Position numbers and translations under genes: made by a program. From Larimichthys crocea (taxonomy: Eukaryota > Chordata > Actinopteri > Sciaenidae), in the NCBI RefSeq assembly GCF_000972845.2, contig NC_040028.1, forward strand, positions 15,560,871 through 15,624,870: a stretch of DNA of 64,000 bases. The letters are read 5' to 3'. Shown here in pieces: positions 12,560-26,181 of this stretch. The notes under the pieces are model-generated. The model saw nothing but the letters and a program-made list of their open reading frames with translations. It was not told the origin of the DNA and did no database searches. Numbering within the stretch: position 1 is the stretch's first letter; each line of letters opens with the position of its first letter.

Positions 12560-14369
12560 GTTCTGTCACTGTAGTGTAAGCTGACGTAAATCTTGGTGTG
12601 TCCTATCACAGATGTTAAAGGACGGTGCGTCACGGTTGGGTAAAAAGGGCTTAGTGTGTCACTAAGTGGTCTAAGTCGCCCGATAATGTGACTACATTTA
12701 CATATTGTTTCATTTAATTCATCAGCTTGACAATTTGTCATTAGGGAGTGAAGTGCACGTCCCGCTGACATCTTTTTTTCAGTCGATATGCAAACTGCAG
12801 TAGTGCTTGCTAGAGGCAGTTAAAGGAGCTCTGTGTAAGAGACATTCAAAACATGAACTAAGATGTGATACCACAGTCACTGTAGCATCCAGTCTGCCCA
12901 CAGTCCAACATGACAAAGATGTAGAAAACAGGCAGAGCAGAGGGACAAAGCTGCTGCAGGCCGACCAACAACAGCCGAGGCCGGGGCCCAAGTCTCAGCA
13001 GCCTATTGGGGACTAACTCGAGGACAAAACAACCTGAGTCACGCCAGATTCTGCTCTGATCTGGAGCTGTTTACCAGCAGGAAGGAGAAGAAACTTTTGA
13101 TTCATCTTCACTCTCGCTTCCCAACCTGTCTGCAGCCACAGAGTTGCAGACATCCACTGTTGTTATTGTTGCCGTCTGTGGTTACCCAGAGCTCCATGAT
13201 AACTGCTTCATATTTATGCAGACCGGACAAAAAAAAGGAAACTGCTTGGTATGTGCTGAAAATGTGGATCTGTTACTTGATTCTAGTCATCACTTGAACT
13301 AAGTTAGCATAGTCCTGATTGATTCAAACTCTGTTCAGACCTGATAAACTTCAAATCACCATCATGATATTGTTATTTCAGCGGTTTATATTCACACGAA
13401 TAAACACAAATGATTCTGCAGCTCACACTATAAGAGTTTGGAAAGTTCGCTAAACATTTTTTAAAAAATTGAAAGGATAATTACATGTGCTGCCTCCTAT
13501 TTTTTCTTTAGCTTGTAGCCAAGAATTATTGCTTATAAATCATGTTTTTCCACGTTAATCACTGATCAGTTTATGTCTGCAAGTGGACATACAACAACTT
13601 GTAGCTAAAGTTTTAAACTGGTCAGTTTTTTCTCTAAGTGGAAAAAAAAACAGTTGTGAACTTCATTACAGTGGACAGCACCAGATATATTTGTTTAACA
13701 AATCTGGTGTGTGGGCAGCAAATTTGGAAGTCTGGAACAAGACTAGACGGTCGGAGGAAATACCACAAGTCAAACTTCTTGCAGCAACCATAAAAAATAA
13801 AAAATAAAAAATGCAGAGATGGAGCAGAAACATCTCAGTATTGTGCTGCTTTTCAGCTGGTAAAGGGAGAAAGTGAACTGGTGTGAAGGCACGTTCTCTT
13901 TGTGTAAAGCATCGATTTTCAAACTGTTGCTAAAACATATTTTTAGATTAACTGGGACTTTACAAGTCATTTCTAATGTCTGAGAATCATCAGTCTTCTT
14001 CAGTATCAAAGTACTCCAGTCTTAGATGTCTGTGCATCAATGGGTTCTTTGCAGTAAGAGCCAATAGCTAATTTGGTATACTTGTAATAATATAGGCTAT
14101 AAAACAAATAACTGGGCTCACATTAAACCTCACAGCTGACTAATCCACAGCTCCAACTCATTGGCAGCAATGAAGTTTATGTTTAAATCCTTAAAATGCA
14201 GAGTATAATGTAATCCCACGGTGTTTGAAGAGGAGAGTGATCAAGGCCTGTTAGTGTGTAGAGCCTCTGTGAAATCTAAAACAAATGTTATTATAGTTAT
14301 GAAGAATTCAAAGCAGGAAAACAAAGAGACAGCATCAGAGCTTGTCAGTCCATTCACTTCATTTCACTT

Positions 14370-15846
14370 CCAAGTCGAGTGTTGAACGCACTTTTATTGT
14401 TTAGGTGTCAAATGTAACAGTGTCACCATTCAGAGAGGGAATAAAGAGTAAATGGTCACATAAAAAAATATAAAATCAACAATGAAAATGGTTACACGGG
14501 GAAAGTCTGGTTCCCGTGGCAACATACTGTAGAGGTACAGTTGAGACAGTGTCCAGATCCAGACGTGTATGTGTTTGGTTTGCACATTTCCACAGCCTAT
14601 TTTAAACTCAAACAATAAGAGTCCTTTTTTTTGTTTACTAGCCATGCATACAGTTGACAGTTCCACATGTGTTTAGTCAGTGTCTTCATAGGAGCTGGCA
14701 CTTTCAATACAAAATATTTACACTACCATTAGTTATTCTTATTATCGTCATCATCGTCGCCTTTGTTGTTACTATTTGTTACTATGGATTTGAATACTCT
14801 GAGCACGTAAAGAACGGGATCAGGATGTTGAAACTCTCGAGCACCCGATGTCGTTGACATCGGAGAAAAAAAAATGAAAATGTAAAAGTATGACAAATGT
14901 TGGCATCTTCACTTTAAAACGTGTCACCCATTCCTGAAAAGAGTTTAGAGAGATCGTCTGGAGAGATATTCAAACAAAAGAAAAAAAGAATGAACTCTTT
15001 GTCCCATCGGGGTGAAGCAGTTAGTTATATTATTACTCTGCAATCTGCTGTCAGTCTCCCGCAGAGGAAAACAAAACATCACACGCTATGTGAGACTCTG
15101 CTGTTATGTTTACTATTTCATCTCAAAGTGAGAAAATAGGAAAAAAGGAGATGACTGCACCAATGTTTCAAGAAAGACACTGACTTATCCACCATTTCCT
15201 CTCCGTTCCTTTTTCGACAAAACACAAGAAAACGGAGGTGCTTTCAGGTCACCTCTTTGGTTCAGCCCTGTGATGAGTAGAAAAACCAACCGCTGCACAA
15301 AATACGCTTGCACATACTGTAAATCAAATACTCTGTTAAACATCTGTTATTGGATTCGTGTACAGTAGCTACTTGAGTCGTGGAAATAATAATAATTATG
15401 TGTTAATCAGGCGTTCTGTGTGAAACAAACCAGGTGAAAACTTCTTTTTTAGCAGATTGTAGAGAAATCTAAAAAAGATCCTGTGATTCTTTTCCATAAC
15501 TGAAAAACCAACCCAAACAACAAAAGAGAGTAACATAAGGCGAGGGCATGTTCTTTTTTTTTTTTGTCATCTGTCAATTTCTCTTGCGGCAAATTCCTGG
15601 CATTTCTTTGTTCAAAATGTATTCATGACTCACATTTCGAGATTAATAGTCGTGTCACTGCTGATTTTATGCTCCACAGAGTTAAAATCCATCGCGTTCA
15701 ACCATTTATTTATCTTCCGTTTAACCGGCATGTGCGTGTGTGTGTGTGTGTGTGTCTAAGTGTATATCTGCTGCGAGTCGAAGTAGCTTCCTCTAAGTAG
15801 TTTTTTTTTTTTTTTTTGCCTGGCTTGTTCCTGAAGGCCTCCAGGG
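14370..15846 (-). other. rap2a: rap2a 3' UTR (predicted extent)
   Basis: Noncoding sequence directly after the rap2a stop. Minus-strand AATAAA signals lie at 15705-15710 and 14393-14398, so short and long 3' UTRs of ~0.14 and ~1.5 kb are both possible. The long form is drawn because cleavage ~20 nt past the distal signal is plausible. The transcript would carry an A17 run (15801-15817) about 30 nt after the stop and a CA repeat (15731-15755). The extent is inferred, not shown. Confidence 0.45.
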
Positions 15847-16084
15847 CTATTGTATATTGCAAGAGGAGCAGCAGGGGTCATCCTTGTCTGGCTGGGCGGC
15901 GTAGTCCATCTGCCGAACGATCTCAGCGAACAGTTCGTCTACCATGGTTTTGCTCTTGGCCGAGGTCTCCATGAACGGACAGCCCCACTCCTCGGCCAGG
16001 GCCTGACCTTCGCTGGACGATACCTCCCTCTCGCTTTCTAGGTCCACCTTGTTCCCCACCAGGATCACAGGAACCTTCTCGTAC
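15847..16084 (-). CDS. rap2a: rap2a coding exon 2 (C-terminal half)
   Basis: The acceptor is GTCCTCAG before the G at 16084; that G completes Arg105 from exon 1. The exon encodes residues 106-183 from [10 protein letters not shown] to CNIQ and ends in TAG at 15847-15849. It supplies the G4 and G5 guanine-binding motifs and the lipidated tail. Confidence 0.97.
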
Positions 16085-19000
16085 CTGAGGACAGACACAC
16101 ACACCCACATCAAACTGATGCTGAGGAACTGTATAGGGTCTGTAGAGACAGTTAGACTTTCAGAACTTGATATTATTTGATGCTAAAAACATCAGATCAT
16201 TCAACAGTCTTTCATTTTCTTGATCTGTGTCTCCATGTTTGTTGAAGGGAGCACTGGCCTAAAGGCAGGGAAGCATCCTAAGTCATCGCAGGTCTATCAG
16301 ACTGAATCTGAGAATGAGGTGAACACTTTACAAGCTCAAATATAGACATCAGACACACATGTATGAGCGCTCGTGCACACATCCTGATATAAATGGGAAC
16401 GGTCAAAAGAATCCAATTTGTGTTATCAAATGGTTTCAGACGTTTTGTAGATCAAACTCTAATGATATGACATGAAGATTATATGGTGTAATAAGTGACT
16501 AAAATACATTCTCAGCCATCCCTTTTTTCCATGTCTCCACTAATGTGAATAAATATGAAAATGGCATGAGCAGTGAGACATTTTCTGGACACAGTTTGTA
16601 TTTTCAGATAATATTAAAGTTTGCAATCCAAATGAAAAGCCAAAAAAGACAAACAGCTACAAAAAAAACAACAAAAAAATCTACTGGTTTAATGGCCGCT
16701 GGCAGTCCTCATGGTGCATTACCGCCAAATTCTGGATAAGCGTGTAGTTGAATGAACAGACATTGGCCTGTCTCAGCAGTTTTATTTATGTAGCACGTTT
16801 AATTACACGTAAACTCAAGGTACCATTGTGCGCCCTTCTCTCTGTGGTTTATGTAGCATGTTTTATTACAAGTGAACTCAAGTTTCTCTCCGTGACTTAC
16901 AGCTCAGAAGTTAAGTGTTACAATATAACCGGATGACAGAACACGTAAACTGAACATTGGCATCGTTGTTTCTGGTTCTGTTTTTGGTGACTGCACATCA
17001 TAAATGCTGACCCTTAACCGAGGATACTAGTCATTTCTACACTTCAGCTTTGAGGCTTTTGATCACCACTTTATTTGCTGTCATTGTACAACAAAGACCA
17101 AAAATTATGACAACCCTATACTGACGTACGCAGTAAGTGGGGCTAATTATCATCACTTCTGATGAAGGAAAAAAAACTAAATCATGGAATTTGAATGCTA
17201 AAAACAGAGTCTGCACTTTGAGAATATCAGTATCAGAATGATATCAAAATAACAATATGTTGATGTATGGGAGGTACAATGTTTTCTGTGTTAACTAAAC
17301 ACAGCACAGCTGAGGTTGATGGGAATGTATTGGACATGTTCGACCTGATGATGTTGCTGTATGAAACGTCAAAACCAAACTATCAAACTCATTGTGGTGC
17401 TAAGAAAGGGAGGGATCACCAAAGTCATCAGGATTCATCCTTTGGGGGCCACAAATGTCTGTATAAAATAGTCTGTATCCTAATACAAGAAAGAAATGGA
17501 TGAAAGTATATGTTGGTTTGAGGGACCCTGGTGCACACTCAGAAACTCATTTGTGTTTTGTTTTTTTCCACCACCATCTCGCCCTCTTACCTCCTATTTT
17601 CATTTTCTATTGCGAAAGCATTTTTCTGAGCTCGCAAGGAAGGAAACTATTTTTGAATGCGTGAGGACACAACATCTGCCTGAAAATCAATTTAGACCTG
17701 GCTGTTTCATTAAATGTATCCAGATGGCTTTTAGTGACAAAAAAACAAAAACACAAACAAAACAAAAAAAGAACGAGCCTTAAAAATAAGCAATTATATA
17801 GAAAATTGGAGGTAGGAAAGTTCTTAGCATTCCTCAGTGAGACACCATTTGTCAGCTGTTTTTTAAATTGTTACTTTTTCCCCGTCCATATGGCAAAACA
17901 AGGCTAGCTTTTTTAAAGCATTTACAAAAAGCTTCTGCTGGGTGCAAAACATGGTCTTAATGTGGGTGGAAGGCTAAAATTGAGAGAAAGAAATGTGTTT
18001 CTACTCTACACATCACACATCGGTCTTTGTCTGTGGGAGGAAGCTTTTCACATAAAGAACCGCTGTAGGGCGATAACCACTGAACTTCCACACCACCCAC
18101 CACCCGGCCTCGTGTAAGCATCCAAAGCCTGACCCAGTAGACAACAGGAAATGGGTAGTGTAGCTCTTGACCCCTGAGGGTACGAAGTGGACATAATCCT
18201 TTGAGCTCTGAACTCCCTGTCATGTTGTTGGAGCGCAGCATGTCACTGTGGAGCTGGACTACTTAGTGGACAGCCAGAAGTGACGGTCGGTTCGGTTAAA
18301 GTAGGCTACTGGACTATATTTATCAAAACAGAGCGGCTCTGATGAAGTTTCGTCGATATGATCGCTACATTGATTTATATTTCAGAGGGGATCAAAAACA
18401 GATCATGCATATTCACGTTCTTTCATTTCTGTATGTGAGGCAAGGAAGCGTCTTCCAACTGTTGGACCCATCTGAACAGAGTTTAAATGTCTCTGTCCAT
18501 GACACCGAGCAACATCGTCAAACCTAACCAGAACACCCGTCATCATCATCAAATGCTGCTCTCTCTCTATGAAATATACATGCTTCTAAATTATTAATAG
18601 AAATCCCTCAACCTTGATTGCTATGGTAACAGGTATACAAGGAAATTACTAATGCTGGAGAGCAGGAGAGAGACCACAAAAGCAAAGCAGCGACTGGGAT
18701 ACTTTTCCCAAGTTGAGCAGCCGAAGAATCTCTCAGGGGCCAGGGGGGCTGCAGGTCTCACCGTTAAATAAGCTCAAAAGTTGCAGAGAATAGGGAGCCC
18801 ACTTTGATCTACCCATGAATACATTATCCAGAGGGAACTTTAATCTCTGCTGTCCTGTTCTGTTCTCGGGATCGGCTCACCGACCGAGAGGAACTACTAG
18901 AATCTATGAGACGATCCACAAGGTCGGTCGGCGTGTAACCAAGAGCGTGATAGCGCTCCACTAGCTTGGAGGTATCCTGAATGAGAAATTACAGCTTATG

Positions 19001-20438
19001 CTTCTCGGATGTAACACTCAGCGCACAGTGTTCAGGTGTGGTGCATTCCTGGTGTCAATAAAAACAGCAAGGCCACTATTTGGCACTATTTTGGACCACG
19101 TCTCGTTGGTGGTAGGCAGTTCTTGCCCTGAACCTTAAATTCCCACCTTCACTGAAGAATTTTAAACATAGTTGTGGGTGAGCAGATTGAAAGGCAAAAC
19201 TTTTACTTTTAGAGCTAGAAGAAGCCACAGGGGGGCTCAAAGTTTACTTGGGGGTAATGGTGCATTTGGGTGTTTCTTTTCAGCCCCAGGCTGTGGTTGT
19301 GGCTCAGATCTCCAGTGGTAAATCTCTCAGAGGACTACGGAAAGTGGACTATCTTGTATCAGCAATTATATGCTGTTTCTCACTTTCATGCCTAAAAATT
19401 CTACTAAAACACAGTTTAGGTGTGCACTGTTGAGCCCATAGTGAGGGTTTAAAATGTCACGTTTTGTCCAAGCAAACAGTCCAGTACTCAATGATACACT
19501 CTAATATGAGGGAAGACTAAGAAAACTGGAAAATATTAATTCTTAAGAAGCTGGAACTCGTAATTTTACTTAAAATTTGCATAAATGATGAACTAATTAT
19601 TCACTACTGACAAATCAAGTCATATTTTCAGCTATATATCATCATCCTTATCAAAGTATTTATTCTTTTCTTTGGCCTAACACCCAGGGGATACTTCAGC
19701 AGATACGGAGTTCCAATCCACTGACGCCTGCATGTTAACGCTCAGAAATCGAGCTATAATTATCACGCATGTCCAAAACAGCAGGAGGAATCAGAGTAAA
19801 GCCAATCCAATAAGGTCATATCAAACGCCCGAGCGCACCGTGTTTTATTTATTTTAACCAAAATGGAGGACTTAACAGCCATAAACAAGTTATGTAGCTC
19901 ATTTAGGGGCCTCATCGTAACAGAAGTGCAGCACAAAGACATCTGGTACCAAAGGAGAGGGTCTATATATAGTCATAATAACAGAGGAGGAAACCAGCAG
20001 TCCCAGGAGGTGTGAGACGGTGGCTGCCACGGATACCGAGACTCCCAGGGCCACAGCACAAAGGGTGTTGGCCGCACTGTGTCTGGACCCAACAGTGGCT
20101 GATGCATGGAAGTGAGGCTTTACACTGTTTAGACACGAGCCACAAAAGACAAATACATAGTCTGCTTTTGTTTGTGCTGTGACACAAACAGCATATGTCA
20201 CGCTTTAGCCTTCAGCTTGTGAGCTTGACGGCGCCCCGCACTGGAGCACTCCCGACTGCAAACACCCATTCGAGCTGGCCCAGACACACCTTATCTATAA
20301 TGCATGATGCATCAATTCACATAGGCCTTGCTGACGGACGGTGGAACCCAGCGGCCCAAAGAGTCTCCGGATTTGACTCTGGCCAACACTGTCAGGATGA
20401 GGGGAGAAACAGGCTGCGTGCCGGGCCTCCTCCCAACG

Positions 20439-20473
<35 letters not shown>

Positions 20474-23400
20474 GAGGGTCTTCAGTTTAGTCAGAAATCA
20501 GCTGAGTCAGAGAGCAGCCTCTCTTCTGGCACAGCATCAGGGCAAAGAAAGATTTAATCAGGAATAGACATCTACAGAGTCTTTGGTAAACATATCATAA
20601 GCACACGAAGACTCACTCGCTTTCCAAAGAATGAAAGAGAAAATAAAGAAAGAGGAAAAAGACAACGTCAGGGATACTACTTAAAGTTTCTTTTGGATTC
20701 TCTCAAGGTTGGAAAAAGTAATTCCCTACTTCCCCTTTCCTTCAGAATCTGATGTTATTCACAGATGATGGAGACACTGGCCAAGACATGTCAAAAAGGG
20801 AAAGATAAACGAGTATTGTACTTGACAAACTGTACAGGCCAGTCATCCTTGGATCTGATGTATTACAGCAATAATACGGGACAGACTAGCTCCCTGTAGC
20901 AATTATGCCATTTGAGATAAATTCCCCCCGTGACTGTGCAAAGTTCATGTAAACTGCCACTGCATGAAACATTTGTGCAGATTGTTTTTTCATAAAATAA
21001 TGTAGTGATATGAAAGGAAATGAGCAAGCTTCGAATAGTTCAGAGACTCATTCATAAGTTTTATCATCACAAACTATGCCCTAAGCGACACCTCTCATGT
21101 CTGAAATGAAAATTACATTGGACAGTCGACGCGTGATATTACTTCAGTGCATACACTAGACGGACAGCTTGTAAATCTGCAAACTTTTACATGCAAAAGA
21201 CGAAGCGCTTATTAACTTTGACTCTGAATATGTTTAGATATTCACTGATTGTGTGACTTGGTTAAAAACAAACAAGCTATAAACTACCTAAGCACACACA
21301 GCTTGTCGCCTGGCAGTTTTCATATTTGCTTATTGTTTATATCTGTTATCATTCATGGCGACACCTTCAGTTTGTAATGAGCACTTTAAAAATAGTTCTA
21401 TGGCATTTTGTCACCAACTAGCAAACTCTATTTGAGTTCATCGCACCTTTTTGGCATCAGCCCTAATTAACCTAAACACTACGAGATACATTTTGTAAAG
21501 GCACAATCTGTGACAAACTGTACACAATAAATATACCACATAATGCCACATAAATATGCTTTATATGTTAAAAGACTCAGTTTACAAGTCAGATAATGTC
21601 ACAGGGAGTGCAAGATCAAAGATTTTTGGGGTGTTCCCCATACAATAGGCTAAACATCACTATATTTGGGCCTATCTTTTTGTCTCTTTATAAATCAGCA
21701 ACATTAAATTACTGCTTTAAATATAGATCTAATAGACTGAAACACACTTCTTTTTCAACCACTTCTCACTTAAGAAACATCATGGCTAACTGGGCCTTTG
21801 AATTCTCCATTGAGGGTGCTGGGGTCATGTGATATGATGGTGGCTTCAGGTATAATATAACATACAGTATAACACAATATCCAGTCTGCTGGAGAACCTG
21901 AATGAATGTATCTATGAATGTATGTGTCAGAATTTAAGCCAATCCCATAGATGTTGAGTAGTTGTTGGACTAACTGACAGACATCGCCAACACAAAAGCC
22001 ACTTGAACGTCTCCAAATGTTACCGTGGGTTACTCTCTCACTGAAGTAGTGACTCGAAAAAGAGCAGAAACAACTTGTTGGATATATCAGAGAGCTACAA
22101 CCACTACACGATGGCCTTAAGCACATTATTTTGAAGGCAAAGTGAACGGTTAAGTAATCATCACTGAACTTTAGCTCAGTTCTTTTGCCCAGTTTTCACA
22201 ATAGACAAAGACGCAAATGAAAGAGGATCTTTCTGGGAGAACTTGGAGACTGCTGCTTCTCCATTTATTGATCCTTTCAACCAGCTGGCACGGGAACAAG
22301 CCTTGGAATAATATCTCCACTGTTTGTAAGCCTTGGTACAATGTTGAAATGAGTAGACATGCAGAATAAATTAGAAATATGTAGACTAAAGGTATCAACA
22401 TCACAGCAACTACTACACCACTGGAGTCTAGATATCAACACTAACAGGACAGTTTGTTACAGCACTGTTTCTCCTTCACTGTGTGACCATGTCACTGCCA
22501 TTTAGATGCTCCGTTAAGTCACCGATCGCATTATATCCCTGGTGTATAGTTATAATGTAACTGCAGCTGAAGTGAGGAGTGATGAGGTCCCAAACAAAAC
22601 AGACCAGGGTGTAATTGTGCACCCATGGCCTCTGTGCCAAAGCCCGTCTGTGCCACTAACAGCAGGCAATGATGGATGCTGACAGGGTTCAGATGAGAGC
22701 AACGTACAGCAGCGCCTCTGACCCGAACAAATGCCGATATGGTTGTGACGGGTCACCAGTGTTTTGGCAGCGAGGAGGGACAGACAGGCAAGAGAAGCAG
22801 TGACAACAATGCACAGAGCTGAGCTTTATATAACAAATTACATCTCCTAAATATAATAGGGTACACCTGCAACTGCTGAAGCAAACTTCTACTCCAGCCA
22901 TCCCTCAGTCGAGGATTTTTGGGCTGCAACTATATTCATAAATCAAAATCTGCGGCTGTTTTATGATTAATTGATTACAGTGAGAACAGTGATAAAATGG
23001 CATTCGCAACTTCCCCGAGCCCACATCTATAAAAGTCTTGTTTTATCTAGCCCCAAAGTCCAAAACCCAAATATATAGAGTTCATTATGATACGAGACAA
23101 AGAAAAGTAGCAGATCCTCCCGTTTGAGAAAAAAACTGCAGCAATTTTTCACTATTTTTCTGTCGTTTACCTAATCAATTAATCAACTAAACCGCTCTGG
23201 AAAATTCCAGCCTTTTGCTGACGTTATCACGGTTTTCTCTCATCGGTCTGTGATTCTGCGTTTCTTTTTGATGCCTCAATTCCTTTTGATTTCATATTCT
23301 GTCTAGTCTTCTCCTGCTGCCTTTACAGATTTCCTACATTTCCCACAATACCCTTCAAACCAGCCCCACGGAACATGCCTGAACTTGTTGCGTTTCAGCT

Positions 23401-26181
23401 CTGGTTTTTAATAGGGCAATGATGGGATCGATCTTTTCAGTCAGGAAAGAAACCAAGCTACGTTCTCTTTATCCAGAACCTAAACAGTCATATGTAGATT
23501 AACACAGCGTCAACAGAAGAGTCACTGTGAGATATTATCTGTACAGAAATCGTTAGGTTTTTAGTTATGGATTCATCAAGGTGTAATTATTTCTACATTT
23601 GGTTTATTTGTTGTCACAAAAAGACTTATAAAAGACAATAAAGTCTTCATAATAGCTTCTAATGTTAGGAATCAAAATGCTTATGCACCAAGTTAAATAT
23701 GTGCAGTATATGTGAACCTACACACACTGCTGCTATTGATACAACAATGCCTGGTACATAAACAGAAGAAAACCCCTGCCCTATATGTTTAACAGCGAAT
23801 CTCATGATAGGTTAACCTGTGATTTGCTATTATAATCAGAATTTGTGATTTATTTTCTACCTTGAGCAACAAGAGAAAACATGACAGACTCATGGTCATG
23901 GGTCATCAAATGTGTTTGGAAATACATACAGTGTGTCATTATTATGAGCTAGCCTGCCACATAATATAAGTCCAATTTCACTTCACGTTTTCACATCAGC
24001 TGAAAAAGGGAAATGCATTTTAACTTACAGTGCTGTGCTACTAGAAGACTCTCACAGCCAATGTGTGTATCATTGTAGAAGCATTAAGTTTACCATATAT
24101 AGTATATTTACAACTTCCCAGGAGCAAACCTTATACCACTGCTGTGCGAGAGAAGCTTTTATAATACCAGAAAATGTCTGTACGTTTGCATACAAACAGC
24201 TTTGGTTTGTTCAGAGTAAAGAAAACCTTTTATGCCCTGAAACATAATCTTTCAATGAAATGTGGCAACTAAGATCCTTTGATTGATCTCTTCTTTATAA
24301 CTATTTACTACACAAACGAAGAGAAACGATCTGAATAACCAAAGTAAATACGTCCATTCAGAACAAACTCTGTTAACAAAGAACTGCACGCAGGATGTGC
24401 ATGAATTAAAAAGGTGTTTTCAACTCACAATTTAAAAACACGCAATCTAAAATTTTTAACCGACCAGGTCCACGTGAAGCACGCGTAACTCTGAAATGAA
24501 GTGTTGTGTAGGTGTTTCAGAAAATAATTTCCTCTGTGACGGCAGAGAACAGCTCCAGACTTTAGGTGTGAAATCACACAACAGCCTGGCTGCATCTGCT
24601 GTGCGAGCACACATGTACACGTTTACATGTAAACACACACACACACAGTCTACACATACCTCTCCCCATTCTCAACTCATATGGGGGAAACATGTTGACC
24701 TCATTCTTTCATCCGGAGCCACAGATTTATAGGATTGTTTATAAAAAAAGGTGGATCTGGAAAAAAAAAAAAAAATCCTGAATCCAATTAGGGGACAAAG
24801 ACTAAAAGGCAACAAAAGAAAAATAAACATCTTTAAGATGATTCAATTTCATTTTTTAGGTTAGTGATAAGTAATTAGCTCCATCAGTAAACAGTGTGAG
24901 CTGCTTTGAATAATGCTTCTTCATTAGACCAGCCTTGTCTCTCTCTGTCGAGCCTACTGGACTCCCTGCATTGACTCGAACACATCCACTGATATCTACA
25001 ATGACTGATGAACCCACACAGTCACAGCTTGGTGCATGCTGCCTGCAAACACACACACACACATACACACACATCACAGCAATGATTTACCCAGCTGCAT
25101 CTATGTCCTCGTTGTATTTAGTGTTTTCTGACTGGGTTCATATCACGTCCACTACTTTGTGTCAGAGAGCTGAGAAATACCAATAAACGTGACAGCACGA
25201 CCGCACAGCCTCAGCTAACCTCTTCCACGTATCAATCAGCCCCGGCTCGCTCTAGTGACCTCATATCTGGATCATCTGTGTAACGGCGCTCAGACATCAC
25301 ACAATTTCATGCTTTCCAATTGTGCCGCTCTTCCTAAAAGAGCTTGTGCAGCTTGTTAATTAAAAACATGGCTTCTCTCTCTCTGGTCTGCAGAGAGATG
25401 TACAGTATTTGGAGCTGTCTGCAGAGCCTCTATTGCACTGAATCGTGGGTATCCCCAGGATGGGTGTTTCACAAGGGGTTGTAGCGTCCGGCACTGTAGA
25501 TATTCGATGGTACAGCGCAGCAGCTTGGCATGTTGTGACTGGAAGACAGACTGGTTTTCACATTGTTGATGGACAGGAGTGAAACATTGGAAAGTCTGCA
25601 GAGATGCTGAAGTCTCTGAGATCACTTTCAGAGATGCTGGGACTGCAGTGCCTACCTGCAAACACTGTGGGTGAGACCTGGTACACCAAAATAGAGCAGG
25701 CATGTGTTGTTTTGTAGTCTGACATGAAGATGCACAACATTTCCATTCAAGCACAGTTTCTCAGAGCAGGCCTCGGCCCATCCTCAAACTACAGAGGCCT
25801 GATAGGCCATTAGAAGAAATCCCACAACATTCATATTTAACAATCTGGACATTACTCTTTCACCAACCTTTTCACTCTTATGATCTGATCCCTCATCGGT
25901 TTTATGTCCTGGAAGCTTTGCTGGTTGACAAGACTGTAGACCAGTATGAATCCTTGACCGTTTTTGATGTAAAGGTCCCGCATGGAGGCGAACTGCTCGG
26001 TACCAGCGGTGTCAAGGATCTCCAACACCGAGGGTGATGAGTCCACCTCGATCTCCTTGCGGTAAAAATCCTCTATAGTGGGGTCGTACTTCTCAATGAA
26101 CGTCCCGGTGACAAACTGCACGGTGAGGGCGGATTTCCCGACCCCACCGCTGCCCAGGACCACCACTTTATACTCGCGCAT
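15847..26181 (-). CDS. rap2a: Ras-related GTPase Rap2a, whole coding span
   Basis: Two coding exons (25868-26181 and 15847-16084) join into exactly 183 residues, the length of vertebrate RAP2A. Rap2 is a small GTPase that cycles between GDP and GTP at membranes and signals through effectors such as TNIK and MINK to the cytoskeleton and cell adhesion. Visible motifs: P-loop GSGGVGKS (10-17), effector loop YDPTIEDFY (32-40) with the Rap2-type Phe39, DTAG (57-60) followed by the Rap-type Thr61 in place of Ras Gln61, NKVD (116-119), SAK (146-148), the Cys176/Cys177 palmitoylation pair and the prenylation box CNIQ (180-183). The CNIQ ending separates it from RAP2B and RAP2C. The start is the first [13 protein letters not shown], as in the family. 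The gene lies downstream of mbnl2 in the same orientation. All key residues are intact. Confidence 0.97.
17310..17470. repeat. Dispersed fish repeat, family C copy 1
   Basis: GCTGAGGTTGATGGGAATGT, then CGACCTGATGATG, GGGATCACCAAAGTCATCAG and GATTCATCCTTTGGGGG followed by AATGTCTGTATAAAA. The same series of phrases, diverged, is found at 59.52-59.86 kb. I recall this repeat as very frequent in fish genomes. Confidence 0.55.
19440..19625. repeat. Dispersed repeat family D, fragment
   Basis: GGAAGACTAAGAAAACTGGA, then AAATATTAATTCTTAAGAAG and CTGGAACTCG match a phrase that I recall from the common fish repeat with GGGCTGCAAC ends. The fuller copy is at 22921-23195. Confidence 0.45.
20443..20471. 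repeat. T29 homopolymer
   Basis: Twenty-nine consecutive T inside the rap2a intron. Read on the minus strand it is an A29 run, which could be a retroposed tail, but no recognisable element body lies next to it. Confidence 0.95.
22921..23195. mobile_element. Dispersed repeat family D, best copy
   Basis: It starts with GGGCTGCAAC, runs through GATTAATTGATTACAGTGAG, CCCCAAAGTCCAAAACCC and TTTTTCACTATTTTTCTGTC, and ends near CTAATCAATTAATCAACTAA. I recall this layout from a short palindromic repeat family abundant in teleosts. Further fragments in this window are at 19.4, 40.7 and 56.75 kb. It is noncoding. Confidence 0.6.
25868..26181 (-). CDS. rap2a: rap2a coding exon 1 (N-terminal half)
   Basis: It encodes residues 1-104 plus the first two bases of Arg105, from the ATG at 26179-26181 to the donor at 25867. 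It holds the P-loop, both switch regions and the Rap2-specific Phe39. The coding density is high, with no stops and near identity to the RAP2A that I recall. Confidence 0.97.

Larger units (their letters stand above)
166..14369. other. Intergenic region between rap2a and the left edge
   Basis: About 14 kb of AT-rich DNA without a gene that I can recognise. Open frames here are short, lack family motifs and mostly fall in repeats. It holds an AT-rich simple stretch, a TTA microsatellite, a minisatellite near 2.6-2.9 kb, and palindromic transposon relics near 0.8, 4.8, 5.9 and 9 kb, listed separately. The remaining stretches (for example 2.9-4.8, 6.3-8.9 and 9.3-14.3 kb) show nothing that I can name beyond short simple repeats. 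Confidence 0.6.
16085..25867 (-). other. rap2a: rap2a intron (9.8 kb)
   Basis: The single intron splits the Arg105 codon (AG|G). The donor on the minus strand reads AAAAG|GTTGGT, a weak fit to consensus, and the acceptor reads TCCTCAG|G. It contains dispersed repeat copies at about 17.3, 19.5 and 22.9 kb, an unbroken T29 run at 20443-20471, and CA repeats at 24632-24647 and 25048-25073. No other exon was recognised in it. Confidence 0.85.

Noticed and set aside
20443..20471. T29 run as the tail of a minus-strand retrogene
   Set aside because: No coding similarity or target-site duplication was seen next to it, so it is listed only as a homopolymer.
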